From NCBI GenBank assembly GCA_950022655.1, contig OX465584.1:1621694-1685693 (forward strand): a stretch of 64,000 nucleotides of DNA, given 5' to 3'. How positions within the stretch are numbered: position 1 is the stretch's first letter; the number at the start of each line of letters is the position of its first letter. The stretch is from Alentia gelatinosa (lineage: Eukaryota; Annelida; Polychaeta; Phyllodocida; Polynoidae). A model generated the notes under the pieces. It was not told where the DNA came from, made no database searches, and saw nothing but the letters and a program-made list of their open reading frames with translations. This document shows positions 50,176 to 61,167 of the stretch, piece by piece. The position numbers and the translations under genes are program-made.

Positions 50176-51124
50176 TTTATTCTGATCTGATTCGAAATTA
50201 TTATTCAAAATTGCTCTACTGCAGAGCTGGTGACCACCACGCTGTACTGTACATGCTGCCGAGTCTGCATTATTTGTTGGATTATTGCAAATTATTGGCT
50301 CCACAAGTCTACAAATTCAGTCAACATGGCGACTGCACCCGATACAGGTATGTTCAGGTTTACATGTTTAAACGATTTGACGGCCAGAGCATCCCCTGCC
50401 CAGCTTCCCCCCAGTTTCAGCTTCCCTCCGACTTGTCTACCTCGGCTCGTAAGCATCCCAACTCCCGTCCGACCCCCTTTGGTGCCCCGAACCTGGCCCT
50501 CCGTTTATGCCCGTTTCTCCCGCCTCAGCTCAAATTTATGAATGTCTGCATGTATGTGCTGTCTTTGTGCTGTTCTGTGCTGTTGCCGTCTCCTTTCCTC
50601 GCCCCATGCCTGTGCCTGAAATCCGTTTGAAATATATGTACGCTTTGACCTGTGACCTGTGACCTGTGACCTCCATCCATCGCCCTTGCTCCCTGTGGAA
50701 TTATTCTTTGCTATCATGTTATCTACATATCATGGATGATCTAATTCCAACCGTTTCGGACCAAAAATTCCAAAATCAGTTCCCTTGTTGAAATCATTGA
50801 CTGCATGATTTACTACATTACTACTTTTCCCAGCCTGTTTAACTCCCCCGCTCGTAAGCTCTCTTCCCGTCCGAGTACCTTTGAGGCTCCGAACCTGGCC
50901 CTCCTCAATTTATAAATCTATGCCTGTATATGTTGCAAAATCGGTTACGAATTCAAAATCTCTTTGTTAATTGTTCCTCATATTGATTGACTCGTTATGA
51001 AGCATGTGTGTACATGTTGTGGGAGGCATCGATAATGACTTTGAGGTGACTCTGAGTGGTCCCGAGCCGGCTCCGAGTTGTCCCGAGTCGGTTCCCGGTT
51101 GTCCCGAGCCACCCCGAAATTGTC
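50176..51124. other. Gypsy leader, left part
   Basis: Untranslated leader. It holds a partial internal duplication (CCCGTCCGA-type and CGAACCTGGCCCTCC blocks at about 50465-50500 and 50868-50910). No coding function is claimed for the small frames. Confidence 0.5.
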
Positions 51125-51455
51125 CCGAGTCGGCCCCGAGGTGTCCCGAGTCGGCCCCGAGCCGGCTCCGAGGTGTCCCGAGTCGGCCCCGAGGTGTCCC
51201 GAGTCGGCCCCGAGGTGTCCCGAGTCGGCCCCGAGGTGTCCCGAGTCGGCCCCGAGGTGTCCCGAGTCGGCCCCGAGGTGTCCCGAGTCGGCCCCGAGGT
51301 GTCCCGAGTCGGCCCCGAGGTGTCCCGAGTCGGCCCCGAGGTGTCCCGAGTCGGCCCCGAGGTGTCCCGAGTCGGCCCCGAGGTGTCCCGAGTCGGCCCC
51401 GAGGTGTCCCGAGTCGGCCCCGAGGTGTCCCGAGTCGGCCCCGAGGTGTCCCGAG
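51125..51455. repeat. 21-bp minisatellite in the Gypsy leader (about 15 copies)
   Basis: The unit is CCGAGTCGGCCCCGAGGTGT plus C, highly homogeneous. Five of six frames are open because 21 is divisible by three and the unit lacks stops. It lies 100 bp upstream of the gag start. Confidence 0.95.
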
Positions 51456-51558
51456 TGTGAAATACTCTTGCCCGTGCCTGAAAAGTGTTTCTTGTATCCT
51501 CTCTTCCCTACGTGATTGACTCTGTACTCCCTTCCCACTCCCCCCATTCCCCTTCACC

Positions 51559-53025
51559 ATGGCCCAACCGTTTCTCCCCGAAGATTTCGTTGTTTGGTTC
51601 GATCAAGAAAAAGAGGCCGGTCGAGTCCCGGCCGATGCCGAGGTCGCCGCGACCCCGGCCCTCCTCAACAAATATTGGAAACAATATTTGGCCAACATGA
51701 GAAGGGACACTGCACATCAGGCTCAAATCGAGATGGGTGTGCAGATGAAGGCTGCTCAAGACGCCCAACTCGCTGAGCGTGATCGCGAGAGCCATGCCCT
51801 TCAGGTACATAATGCTAACCTCCGTACTGAGCTTGAGGCAGCTCGAGTCTTCTTGGCAGATGCCACCCCCCTTCCTCCCGACGGCACCGACGAAGCCGAG
51901 GAAGCGACCCCCCAACCCCCTCCTGATGACGATCATTCCTCCAGGCCCGAACCTGGCTCGGTAGCCCTTTTGGTGCGATTCACCAAGAGCCTGCCCAAGA
52001 TCGATGGGCAGGACAAGGATAGCCTCCGCGATTGGCTAGCGAAGCTCAATCGTATCCGTGAGGTATCCGGCTGCCCCGATAAGGCCCTCGTCCAACAGGC
52101 CCTGTGTTGCGCCGATGGCCGTTTAAGCGAGTTAATTTATGACTGTTGGGTTGCGAATACCCGGACTTGGGTTGCAGTCGAACGTGAGATTACGGAGTCT
52201 CTGCTCGGTAAGGAGGAACTAGCAAACCTCCGGGCCTCCCTCGTTAAGATCCAGCAAGGGGTACATGAGTCGGCCTCCGACTTCGCCCAGCGTTATTGGT
52301 CGGTAGCCAAGCGGGCCTACCTCCCCGCAGATCTATATTTGCCTGTAATAACCGATCAACTGATTCGCGTCTTTGTAAGCAACATGAGCTACGGCCAGGT
52401 ACGTTGGGAGTTGCAGCGTAAGCTCCCAAAGACCTTTAAGGCTGTTATCGCGAAGATTGATGGCCTTGCGACGGCCATGGGTCGCGAAGAGTTCGCCCTC
52501 CCCAAACGACCTGAGGAGGAAGACATGGAGATTGGTGCGCTACGCTATCAACCCGATAAGAACGCCAAAGCAAAGACCTCCGGGGCAGTAGCCGAGGTCA
52601 GGGAAGAGGTTAAAGAGGTAATGAGCGACATGCGCGATATCAAGTCCGTCCTCAACGACTTAAAAAACTCCTTAAAGACGATGAAAGGGGAGAACAAAAA
52701 GAAGAACAAGACCCCCCTTTCCGTGTCCACTCCCCCTGCCCCCGTTGCCCCGACCCCCTCTACCTTCGTTATCTCTAACCCCCCTGCCCACACCTCTGGC
52801 TGCTGCTCTAATGCTGCCAGTATTGGCGCAGTGGCTGCAGCTGGATTAAGGTTGCCAGCCCGCCAGGCACCCCCGGGTGTAACCTGTTTTTCCTGTTTGA
52901 AGAAGGGGCACTATGCCTCGGACTGCGAGCGACTGAGAAAGAATCGCGAGCAAGTCTACGCCAACAGGGCCGCCGAACTGGCCTCGCAGGGGGCCGAAGT
53001 TGCTGCCTTCCAGGGAAACGAGTAA
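51559..53025 (+). CDS. gag: Gypsy gag polyprotein with zinc knuckle
   Basis: A 488-residue frame from an ATG in a CACCATGG context. A coiled-coil-like N-terminal part is followed by a capsid-like retrotransposon Gag domain around residues 140-290 (KSLPKIDGQDKDSLRDWLAK, ESLLGKEELANLRASLVKI, ESASDFAQRYW), a charged linker, and the CCHC knuckle CFSCLKKGHYASDC at 443-456. The product would form particles and package element RNA. The stop TAA follows a G GGA AAC heptamer by three bases. Confidence 0.93.
   Translation: MAQPFLPEDFVVWFDQEKEAGRVPADAEVAATPALLNKYWKQYLANMRRDTAHQAQIEMGVQMKAAQDAQLAERDRESHALQVHNANLRTELEAARVFLADATPLPPDGTDEAEEATPQPPPDDDHSSRPEPGSVALLVRFTKSLPKIDGQDKDSLRDWLAKLNRIREVSGCPDKALVQQALCCADGRLSELIYDCWVANTRTWVAVEREITESLLGKEELANLRASLVKIQQGVHESASDFAQRYWSVAKRAYLPADLYLPVITDQLIRVFVSNMSYGQVRWELQRKLPKTFKAVIAKIDGLATAMGREEFALPKRPEEEDMEIGALRYQPDKNAKAKTSGAVAEVREEVKEVMSDMRDIKSVLNDLKNSLKTMKGENKKKNKTPLSVSTPPAPVAPTPSTFVISNPPAHTSGCCSNAASIGAVAAAGLRLPARQAPPGVTCFSCLKKGHYASDCERLRKNREQVYANRAAELASQGAEVAAFQGNE
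53013..53019 (+). promoter_or_regulatory. -1 ribosomal frameshift heptamer G GGA AAC
   Basis: GGGAAAC is in the correct register (zero frame GGA AAC), immediately before GAG TAA, and pol lies in the -1 frame, which is open across the gag stop. A two-part stem (53046-53052 with 53074-53080, 53054-53058 with 53064-53068) follows but starts 26 bases downstream, farther than usual. Confidence 0.75.
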
Positions 53026-53069
53026 GCGCATCTGATCGCCGACCTTGCATTGACCTCGAGCTACGAGGC

Positions 53070-56000
53070 GTGGCAATGCAGGCGTTGGTCGACTCAGGTG
53101 CGTGTTGCTCCCTTATTTCGACCCGGGCTGCTGACGCTCTCGCAGCGGCTGGTGCTGTAGGCCCGCGTAGGCGCGTTGACACCCGGTTGAAATCCCTGAC
53201 GGGACACGCGATCACGGTTCTTGGATCCTTGCGAGTCCCAATCTATGGTAAGATATGTAATTTTAATGTTGTGAATGATATGGCCCATGATCTGTTATTG
53301 GGTGATGATGTCCTTGAGGTTGGAGGGGCGAAGATCGACTACGAGGCTGACCCAAAGACGGTTATATTTTGTGGTCGTACCCATGTAGCACGCCGGTCCC
53401 ACAAGGCTGAGAACTTTGTCGGTCAAATTGTGTGGGAGGCCGATTATTGGAAAAGACAGTTTCCATCGGTCTTCCCCACCCCTGGGACCCCTCTCCCCTG
53501 CACCTCTGAGGTCTTCATGACTATTGAGACCGGGAACAACCCGCCCATTAATCAGAGGCCATATCGTCTTCCCCTGGCAAAGCGTGAGGTCGTGGACCGG
53601 GAACTGGATAAGATGCTCGCCGAGGGCATTATTGAACCCAGTTCCTCCCCATGGGCCTCGCCCCTCACCCTGGTCCCTAAGAAAGATGGCACGGTACGGT
53701 TCTGCGTGGATTATCGAGCCCTCAATGCGGTGACCAGGAAGGACGCCTACCCCCTCCCAAGAATTCAAGACATTGTGGATAATTTGGGAGGTGCCAAGGT
53801 ATTCTCTACCCTCGATCTGAAGAGTGGGTATTGGCAGGTGCCGATGCACCCCGAGGCAGTAGAGAAGACCGCCGTGGCCACACATCGAGGCCTCTTCCAG
53901 TTCAGGCGTATGCAGTTCGGCCTCTGCAACGCGCCTGCCACCTTTCAGCGTCTTATGAATAAGGTGGTTGCCCCATTACGGAAGTTTGTGATGGTCTACC
54001 TCGACGACCTAGTGATCTTCAGTCGCACTGAGGAGGAGCACCATCAACATATCCAGGCAGTTCTGCAAGCCCTCCAGTCATATGGCCTCGTGGTCAAGGA
54101 ATCCAAGTGTCACTTTGGGGTTCCAGAGGTAAAGCTTTTAGGATACGTAGTCAGTGCCCAGGGTGTTTCCTCTGATCCGGAGAAAGTGGAAGCTATACGT
54201 GACATGGCTCCCCCCGCCGACGTTAAAGCCGTACGTAGGCTCCTAGGGTCCGCAAATTATTATAGACAACTGATTCCCCATTATGCGGAAATAGTTCGCC
54301 CCCTCGTGGAGCTCACGAAGAAATACGTACCCTTCAACTGGTCGCCGGAATGCCACGATGCGTGGGAGGGCCTACGAGACGCCCTAGTCCACACGGTCAC
54401 CCTGGCCTACCCTGACCCCCGGAAACCCTACAAGCTCTACACCGATGCTTCGGATTACTGCCTTGGCGCAATCCTTGTCCAGGAGGATGAGGAAGGGATT
54501 GAGAGGCCCGTACACTTCCTCTCTAGACAGTTTACAGAGACCCAAAACCGCTACCCTGTGATCGAAAAGGAGGCCTACGCGATTGTGTTTGCGCTCACGC
54601 GCCTGCGCCCGTACCTCTTTGGGGCGGATTTCCAGATTCTCTGCGACCACAAGCCTTTGAAGAGCCTCTTTTTGTCCGAGATGAAGAATACGAGGGTCCA
54701 GCGTTGGGCGGTGCTCCTTGCCGAGTATGCGGCGCCTATTGTGTACTTCGCAGGAGCCAAGAACGTCTGGGCGGATATGCTCTCTAGGTTGAAATCCTCA
54801 AGACCGGTCGACCTCCCCCATGAGGTTGCCGAAATTGGGATGGTCGAGGAGGAGATGGCAATTCCCTTTGCGGCCTACGGTCTCTTAGAAACCCAAGTAA
54901 AAGGACTACAAATGCTCATGCCGGAGTTCCTCTACGGAGAGGAAGGGGTGGATGGTTACACGGTAAGTAATGGATTACTGTTCACCCTAGAACCTCCCTC
55001 GGGACTTCCGGCCTACCCCCGGTTGGTGGTCCCCAAAGACCTGCGACGGACCCTGATTGAGACAGCCCATCGTCAGGTCTGCCACCAAGGAATGAGGAAG
55101 ACCCTGCTGCGGCTCCATGAACACTTCAAGTGGCCCGCCATGAGACGACAGGTCTACGATGTATTAGCACAATGCGCCCCCTGCGGAGTAAATCGCGGTC
55201 GTGCCGAGCATCCCAAGCCTACGCCGATGCCACTTGCGGAGAACCCTGGAGACGTGATAGGAATCGACCTCACGGGACCACTCCCCACCAGCACGGGTGG
55301 TAACCGTTTTATTCTTTCAATCATCGACCATGCCACTGGATATGTTGATTGTTATCCACTACCGGATAAAACGGCCCAGTCGGTGTACTCAGCACTATCC
55401 CGACAACACATCCCCCGCTACGGCCCACCTTCCGTGGTGATATCAGACAACGGCCTCAAGTTCAAGAACGCCACCGTGGAGGGCTATCTTCAGGAACTTG
55501 GGACCGAAGTCAGGCACACCACCCCCTACCATCCCCAGTCCAATGGAAGGATTGAGCGATTCCACCGTTCATTGAAGGATATGCTCAGGAAAGTAGTCAA
55601 TGCCCGTGCAAGCGAGTGGGAGGACCACCTCGGAGATGTCCTGCTCGCCCACCGGACGACCCCCAGTGATGTCACCCAATTCTCCCCCTACTTCCTGATG
55701 TTTGGTAGGCATCCCCCTGGTCCCTTCCCCCGCCTACGCTTCCGCCACCTGGGGTCTCATGCCGAGAGGATGGCCCTAAGGGTGGACGAGCACTCCCGTG
55801 CGCTGAAGGAAGCTAATAACAATGCGGAAATCGCTCGCCAGAGGAACATCGAGCGCCTACAGAATCGTGCCAACGCAGGCCCTCTGAAGGTAGGCGATCG
55901 TGTCTTTGTGCGAGTGACGGAGCCCGGACCCCTAGATCCCCGTTGGGACCCCGGACATATCGTAGTTCGGATTCAGGGAAATGTTGTTACAGTGGTAGGT

Positions 56001-56654
56001 CCAAACAACAAAAGGCGAAATTTAAATCGCGATAAGCTGCGAATTGCTCACGAGCATCTCGATTGGAGCAGCTTACGCCCTCGCCTCACCCGCACCCAAC
56101 GAAGAAACGCCCTCCCATCCAAACCTCTCCATCCTCCCATCTTCCTCCCCCGAGACGATCCCCCTCCCCTCCCGCCGGTAGATACATCTAGACCCCCACC
56201 ACCACTACCTAGCGTAGAACCCAACCCACCATCTTGCAGCGTGATCCCCCCTACCAATCCTACCTATACCTTTACGGCCTCGCGCCCACCTCCACTCCTT
56301 CCCCCTACGGTAAGCATGACTCCTGATCCTGTCCACCGCCCTACCAGAACTCTCACCAAACGCCCAGCTCCTCCTACCACTCCCCCAAAAATTGCGACAA
56401 ATTGCCTACGCCTACCCCTTCCTCCCCCAGCAAACCCTAACCGAGGACCCCTCCTCTCCACCCGCACCGCCCCCATAAAACGCTCCCTACCTCCCCCTGT
56501 AAGTGAATTTGCCAGAGTAACTCGCTCTCTCACGAGGTCAATGGAGGCAGAGGAAGCCAAACGCCTACGCTCCAGGCCTACGGAGGACGCGATCGCAGCA
56601 GAGAAACGGCTCTGTATCGCTGCTGTGGCTCTTTTCCACTCCACCCCCGCCTAA
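53070..56654 (+). CDS. pol: Gypsy pol: protease, RT, RNase H, integrase
   Basis: About 1194 residues counted from 53070 (a GTG; real synthesis is probably by -1 frameshift from gag, since the frame is open upstream). Protease ALVDSGA near 5-11; RT with LVPKKDGTVRFCVDYRALN, FGLCNAPATFQ and VYLDDLVIF near 309; RNase H YKLYTDASDYCLGA near 455, IEKEAYAIVFAL and LCDHKPL; integrase zinc-binding HRQVCHQG...CAPC near 667-703, catalytic D in GIDLTG (733), D in ISDNGLKF (792) and E in GRIERF; then a GPY/F-like module (PRWDPGHIVVRI) and a long proline-rich tail. Order RT-RNase H-integrase defines Ty3/Gypsy. No stop or frame break was seen. Confidence 0.96.
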   Translation: MAMQALVDSGACCSLISTRAADALAAAGAVGPRRRVDTRLKSLTGHAITVLGSLRVPIYGKICNFNVVNDMAHDLLLGDDVLEVGGAKIDYEADPKTVIFCGRTHVARRSHKAENFVGQIVWEADYWKRQFPSVFPTPGTPLPCTSEVFMTIETGNNPPINQRPYRLPLAKREVVDRELDKMLAEGIIEPSSSPWASPLTLVPKKDGTVRFCVDYRALNAVTRKDAYPLPRIQDIVDNLGGAKVFSTLDLKSGYWQVPMHPEAVEKTAVATHRGLFQFRRMQFGLCNAPATFQRLMNKVVAPLRKFVMVYLDDLVIFSRTEEEHHQHIQAVLQALQSYGLVVKESKCHFGVPEVKLLGYVVSAQGVSSDPEKVEAIRDMAPPADVKAVRRLLGSANYYRQLIPHYAEIVRPLVELTKKYVPFNWSPECHDAWEGLRDALVHTVTLAYPDPRKPYKLYTDASDYCLGAILVQEDEEGIERPVHFLSRQFTETQNRYPVIEKEAYAIVFALTRLRPYLFGADFQILCDHKPLKSLFLSEMKNTRVQRWAVLLAEYAAPIVYFAGAKNVWADMLSRLKSSRPVDLPHEVAEIGMVEEEMAIPFAAYGLLETQVKGLQMLMPEFLYGEEGVDGYTVSNGLLFTLEPPSGLPAYPRLVVPKDLRRTLIETAHRQVCHQGMRKTLLRLHEHFKWPAMRRQVYDVLAQCAPCGVNRGRAEHPKPTPMPLAENPGDVIGIDLTGPLPTSTGGNRFILSIIDHATGYVDCYPLPDKTAQSVYSALSRQHIPRYGPPSVVISDNGLKFKNATVEGYLQELGTEVRHTTPYHPQSNGRIERFHRSLKDMLRKVVNARASEWEDHLGDVLLAHRTTPSDVTQFSPYFLMFGRHPPGPFPRLRFRHLGSHAERMALRVDEHSRALKEANNNAEIARQRNIERLQNRANAGPLKVGDRVFVRVTEPGPLDPRWDPGHIVVRIQGNVVTVVGPNNKRRNLNRDKLRIAHEHLDWSSLRPRLTRTQRRNALPSKPLHPPIFLPRDDPPPLPPVDTSRPPPPLPSVEPNPPSCSVIPPTNPTYTFTASRPPPLLPPTVSMTPDPVHRPTRTLTKRPAPPTTPPKIATNCLRLPLPPPANPNRGPLLSTRTAPIKRSLPPPVSEFARVTRSLTRSMEAEEAKRLRSRPTEDAIAAEKRLCIAAVALFHSTPA

Positions 56655-56967
56655 GATTCCCTAATACCCCTACCCCCCTAAGATTGTGCTATGTGGATAT
56701 GGTTAGATAACCCCTCACTATTCCTCTGTATAGGAACTGTGACTGGGGAAAATTATTTCTGAAATGAAGACGACCCTGATATTCTGACGGATGATGAGTA
56801 ATGAACGACGATTTAAGATGATCTTGGAAGTGCCTCCTGTTGTCCATAGGCTCGTACGGTTCGAAGACGTATGGTGTCCTAGCCCATCTGCACTACTGGA
56901 GCCTTTGCGGCCGCACTGCTTCGGTAGTCTTGCACTGGGCGCGGGGGAGGCATAGCGACTGTTTTGC
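55545..56967 (+). repeat. 1423-bp tandem duplication, unit 1
   Basis: It starts inside the integrase codons for GRIERF and runs past the pol stop to ...GACTGTTTTGC. Unit 2 follows without a gap and appears identical. Confidence 0.95.
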
Positions 56968-58390
56968 GGAAGGATTGAGCGATTCCACCGTTCATTGAAG
57001 GATATGCTCAGGAAAGTAGTCAATGCCCGTGCAAGCGAGTGGGAGGACCACCTCGGAGATGTCCTGCTCGCCCACCGGACGACCCCCAGTGATGTCACCC
57101 AATTCTCCCCCTACTTCCTGATGTTTGGTAGGCATCCCCCTGGTCCCTTCCCCCGCCTACGCTTCCGCCACCTGGGGTCTCATGCCGAGAGGATGGCCCT
57201 AAGGGTGGACGAGCACTCCCGTGCGCTGAAGGAAGCTAATAACAATGCGGAAATCGCTCGCCAGAGGAACATCGAGCGCCTACAGAATCGTGCCAACGCA
57301 GGCCCTCTGAAGGTAGGCGATCGTGTCTTTGTGCGAGTGACGGAGCCCGGACCCCTAGATCCCCGTTGGGACCCCGGACATATCGTAGTTCGGATTCAGG
57401 GAAATGTTGTTACAGTGGTAGGTCCAAACAACAAAAGGCGAAATTTAAATCGCGATAAGCTGCGAATTGCTCACGAGCATCTCGATTGGAGCAGCTTACG
57501 CCCTCGCCTCACCCGCACCCAACGAAGAAACGCCCTCCCATCCAAACCTCTCCATCCTCCCATCTTCCTCCCCCGAGACGATCCCCCTCCCCTCCCGCCG
57601 GTAGATACATCTAGACCCCCACCACCACTACCTAGCGTAGAACCCAACCCACCATCTTGCAGCGTGATCCCCCCTACCAATCCTACCTATACCTTTACGG
57701 CCTCGCGCCCACCTCCACTCCTTCCCCCTACGGTAAGCATGACTCCTGATCCTGTCCACCGCCCTACCAGAACTCTCACCAAACGCCCAGCTCCTCCTAC
57801 CACTCCCCCAAAAATTGCGACAAATTGCCTACGCCTACCCCTTCCTCCCCCAGCAAACCCTAACCGAGGACCCCTCCTCTCCACCCGCACCGCCCCCATA
57901 AAACGCTCCCTACCTCCCCCTGTAAGTGAATTTGCCAGAGTAACTCGCTCTCTCACGAGGTCAATGGAGGCAGAGGAAGCCAAACGCCTACGCTCCAGGC
58001 CTACGGAGGACGCGATCGCAGCAGAGAAACGGCTCTGTATCGCTGCTGTGGCTCTTTTCCACTCCACCCCCGCCTAAGATTCCCTAATACCCCTACCCCC
58101 CTAAGATTGTGCTATGTGGATATGGTTAGATAACCCCTCACTATTCCTCTGTATAGGAACTGTGACTGGGGAAAATTATTTCTGAAATGAAGACGACCCT
58201 GATATTCTGACGGATGATGAGTAATGAACGACGATTTAAGATGATCTTGGAAGTGCCTCCTGTTGTCCATAGGCTCGTACGGTTCGAAGACGTATGGTGT
58301 CCTAGCCCATCTGCACTACTGGAGCCTTTGCGGCCGCACTGCTTCGGTAGTCTTGCACTGGGCGCGGGGGAGGCATAGCGACTGTTTTGC
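56968..58390 (+). repeat. 1423-bp tandem duplication, unit 2 (integrase C-terminus copy)
   Basis: A direct copy of 55545-56967 at a constant offset of 1423. It carries an open frame for the last ~370 integrase/tail residues (56968-58077) but no upstream pol codons, so it is a redundant fragment and not a gene. Confidence 0.95.
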
Positions 58391-61167
58391 CCGAATGTTG
58401 ACCGACTTGTCCGAATGTTGACCGAATTGTCCAAAGGTGGACTGAATTGCTTGTTGATTGAAGTATTAAGTGATGGTTTGTGGATTTTGTTTTGGTAATG
58501 GAATTTTGGAATTAAGACAACTTGACCAATGGGTATAATGGTCACATACTTTCTGTTTTAGACGTGCTATATAAGTTTGGTTTTTTTTTTAACTTTGAAG
58601 GTTTCTAAATAATTCATAGAAGAAAAGTTTTTCTTTTTCCCACTAAGCTTAAGATGTGGGGGGCCAACGCGCCCGGTGCTCCATTTTTTCTGCCCTGGCG
58701 CTGAAAGTATAAGAATATATTCTTTGGGTCCCAAAGACTAACCAACAATGTGTATTCACCTTCATCCACTCAACACTAATTCTGCTTGGGAGGTGGGCGC
58801 CTTTCAGAGAGTGGTCCTTACAATTATTGACGACTATTCCGGAGTATTTTCCCTTAAAATTTTAGCTATGCAAAATTTTGGTTGGTTGGGGAAGAGATTG
58901 TAGTTAAGTCTAGTTCTTAAACAACTTCAAACCTATTTCAGACCACTCTCTGTGTTTGCCTGCCCCCGATACTCAAAATCACCCTGATTAAGTCCCCTAC
59001 ACTTATAATTAATCATTAATTTCATCTATTTTTAAGAATTTTTCATGTCTTTCATTTATCTGACGAGCTCCTGCCTAACTACAATATTCTCATTTAATTA
59101 TAATTTATAAGGAACCAACAATACTATAATCAAAGCCCTACGCTACTTACAGCTTAGAACTAATAACATGACTCGCTTCAAGGTGGACCTGAGACCGGAT
59201 TGGGTTAGTAACATAAATATTCAAAATTTCATATTCAACGTCTAGTGCATATCAGCCTCGTGCGAGTAATTATTACGAGAGTTGTTAGAAATTGTTTTTA
59301 AATAGAAAAGAATTGATCATTAGAGTCTGAAAAGCTATGATATTAAATGATAATTACTATAGGCCAGGTATGCAATGGTCGGAGACACCAACAAAAGCCT
59401 ATTAAAATAGTCTATAAACCGGGAATGAATCAGGAGGGACCCTACAGTTACTTTTTTAGGCCACAGTGGTTGTCTCACTTATCCTTGGCACTTGGGATAA
59501 TTGAAATCTGATGGGAAGATTGTCGGTGACCATCTGGCAGGAAACGCTGGAGCAGGACTGATCCCCCTGTGCCCATAAGAAGCTGGGTGCTAGCCACAAT
59601 CATAGTGTAGTGAATGGCAATGTCCAAACCTTAGGGAAGTGCTCAGATCCATGCTGAAAATCGAGATTATTTTAACATTATTTCATATTACCTCAAATTA
59701 TTTCACAATAAGATTATTTCTAAGCAATTTGCCACAATTACCTGTATATATTCATTGAATTATTAGAATTTAAGGCATAAAGTTACTACATATCAGGGGC
59801 TCGTCCTAAAAACTCACATTTTCATATACTACTGCCATTCATTAATTAACGGTGACGACCGGCTTTTAATGGATATTTCATGCATGTTGTTATTCTTCTA
59901 TTATTCCCGCCTATACGGCATAATCTTGTAAAATTTCATATATTTTGGCCTAAAACGGCTCATTATTACTATATTGTCACTTTTATTGTTTGCCCTAAGC
60001 AGCTTTTTCACCAATTATGTACCAGCGTAACGCTGAAACCGATATCCAGCCAAAGAAACTGATAACCAACTTGGCGTCCGCACTGACGGTGTGTGGTCGC
60101 CTTGGTTCGAAATTTTGTAGACTTGTCAAAATTCACAACATGCCGTGAAATTACCCGATCCGGCTCGTTATGATTTTTTATTGTAGGTATTCTAAACCGT
60201 CGTTGTTTGGTAGTGCGCTTAGTATTTTCTTTTTCACTTATTTTTCATACCCTCTGACGATCGCGGGCCTACGCCCCCAGGATCTATGCGACCTCAGGGC
60301 CACCGATCCAGTTAGGCCCCGCACTCCGCGACGCCATGGGGCACCCTGCTCCCTACGCTGGATACGATGTCCCCCCTACCCGATGACTACAAAATACGAC
60401 GAAATCAGGATTAATCAGTGACAACAACATATTTTCACCAAATCATGGTGAAATTTCTTCAAATCCAAGATGGCAGCGGTCGCCCTGTGAGGCCAAAGAC
60501 ATTAGAACACTACGGGTGACCGCCCCATCACGCATCAGTGAGCGTGCTGCGCCGACCCATTAATCTTAATCTGTGTATCTACGAGGAAAAGACACTGTTC
60601 CAGGATCATTCAAATAATGCCAAAGAGACAATGCTGCGGCTTATTCGCCATTCTAAAACCATCTGACACTGTGTGTCCAGAACCTACTGCAGTCGCGTGC
60701 TACCGTTTGATATGGCCACTGCACATCACTCCATAGACACTCCACTTTTATTTCTAATCTGTTCATCTTGCATCAATTTGCTTCTTACTTGTCGCCTATG
60801 ATATCTACAGATATCCATTTAATTCCTACCTAAAGTACAAGATTGTGATTATGACTTACCTGTTGATTTCGGTGTAATGTACGATGTCTGTCTCCTTCCC
60901 CATCTTCCTGGTTCCGGCAAGGGTTCCCCGCAGTGAAAAATTTTCCCGTGTTCTGATTGGTCAATAATCGAGCGAGAGTGCTGCCCATGGCACCCTCTAT
61001 GGGGAATTGACGAACTAACTTTTCCCGCTGGGATCTTGAGCAGAGGCACGCTGCTTAGGTACCGACGGTTGGGTTAGACATTAACATGGCTTCCGATCTT
61101 CTTTATTATCATTTGAGTTTTCTGTATAATTTGTAAATATACTTCAAACTAGAATGGCGGGGACGTC
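58391..61167 (+). other. Long 3' non-coding region of the Gypsy element
   Basis: About 2.8 kb with no frame over 90 codons and no recognisable envelope. It starts with CCGAATGTTGACCGA-type short repeats, has a purine-rich GATGTGGGGGG at 58653-58663, and ends with AGAATGGCGGGGACGTC just before the right LTR, a weak polypurine-tract candidate. Parts may be an older nested insertion; no boundaries were found. Confidence 0.6.

Noticed and set aside
51004..51560. Long repetitive frames on both strands in the Gypsy leader
   Set aside because: They are artefacts of the stop-free 21-bp unit and not coding genes.
56995..58077. Separate 360-residue integrase-like gene
   Set aside because: It is the second unit of the 1423-bp duplication; it lacks the catalytic aspartates and has no own start region.
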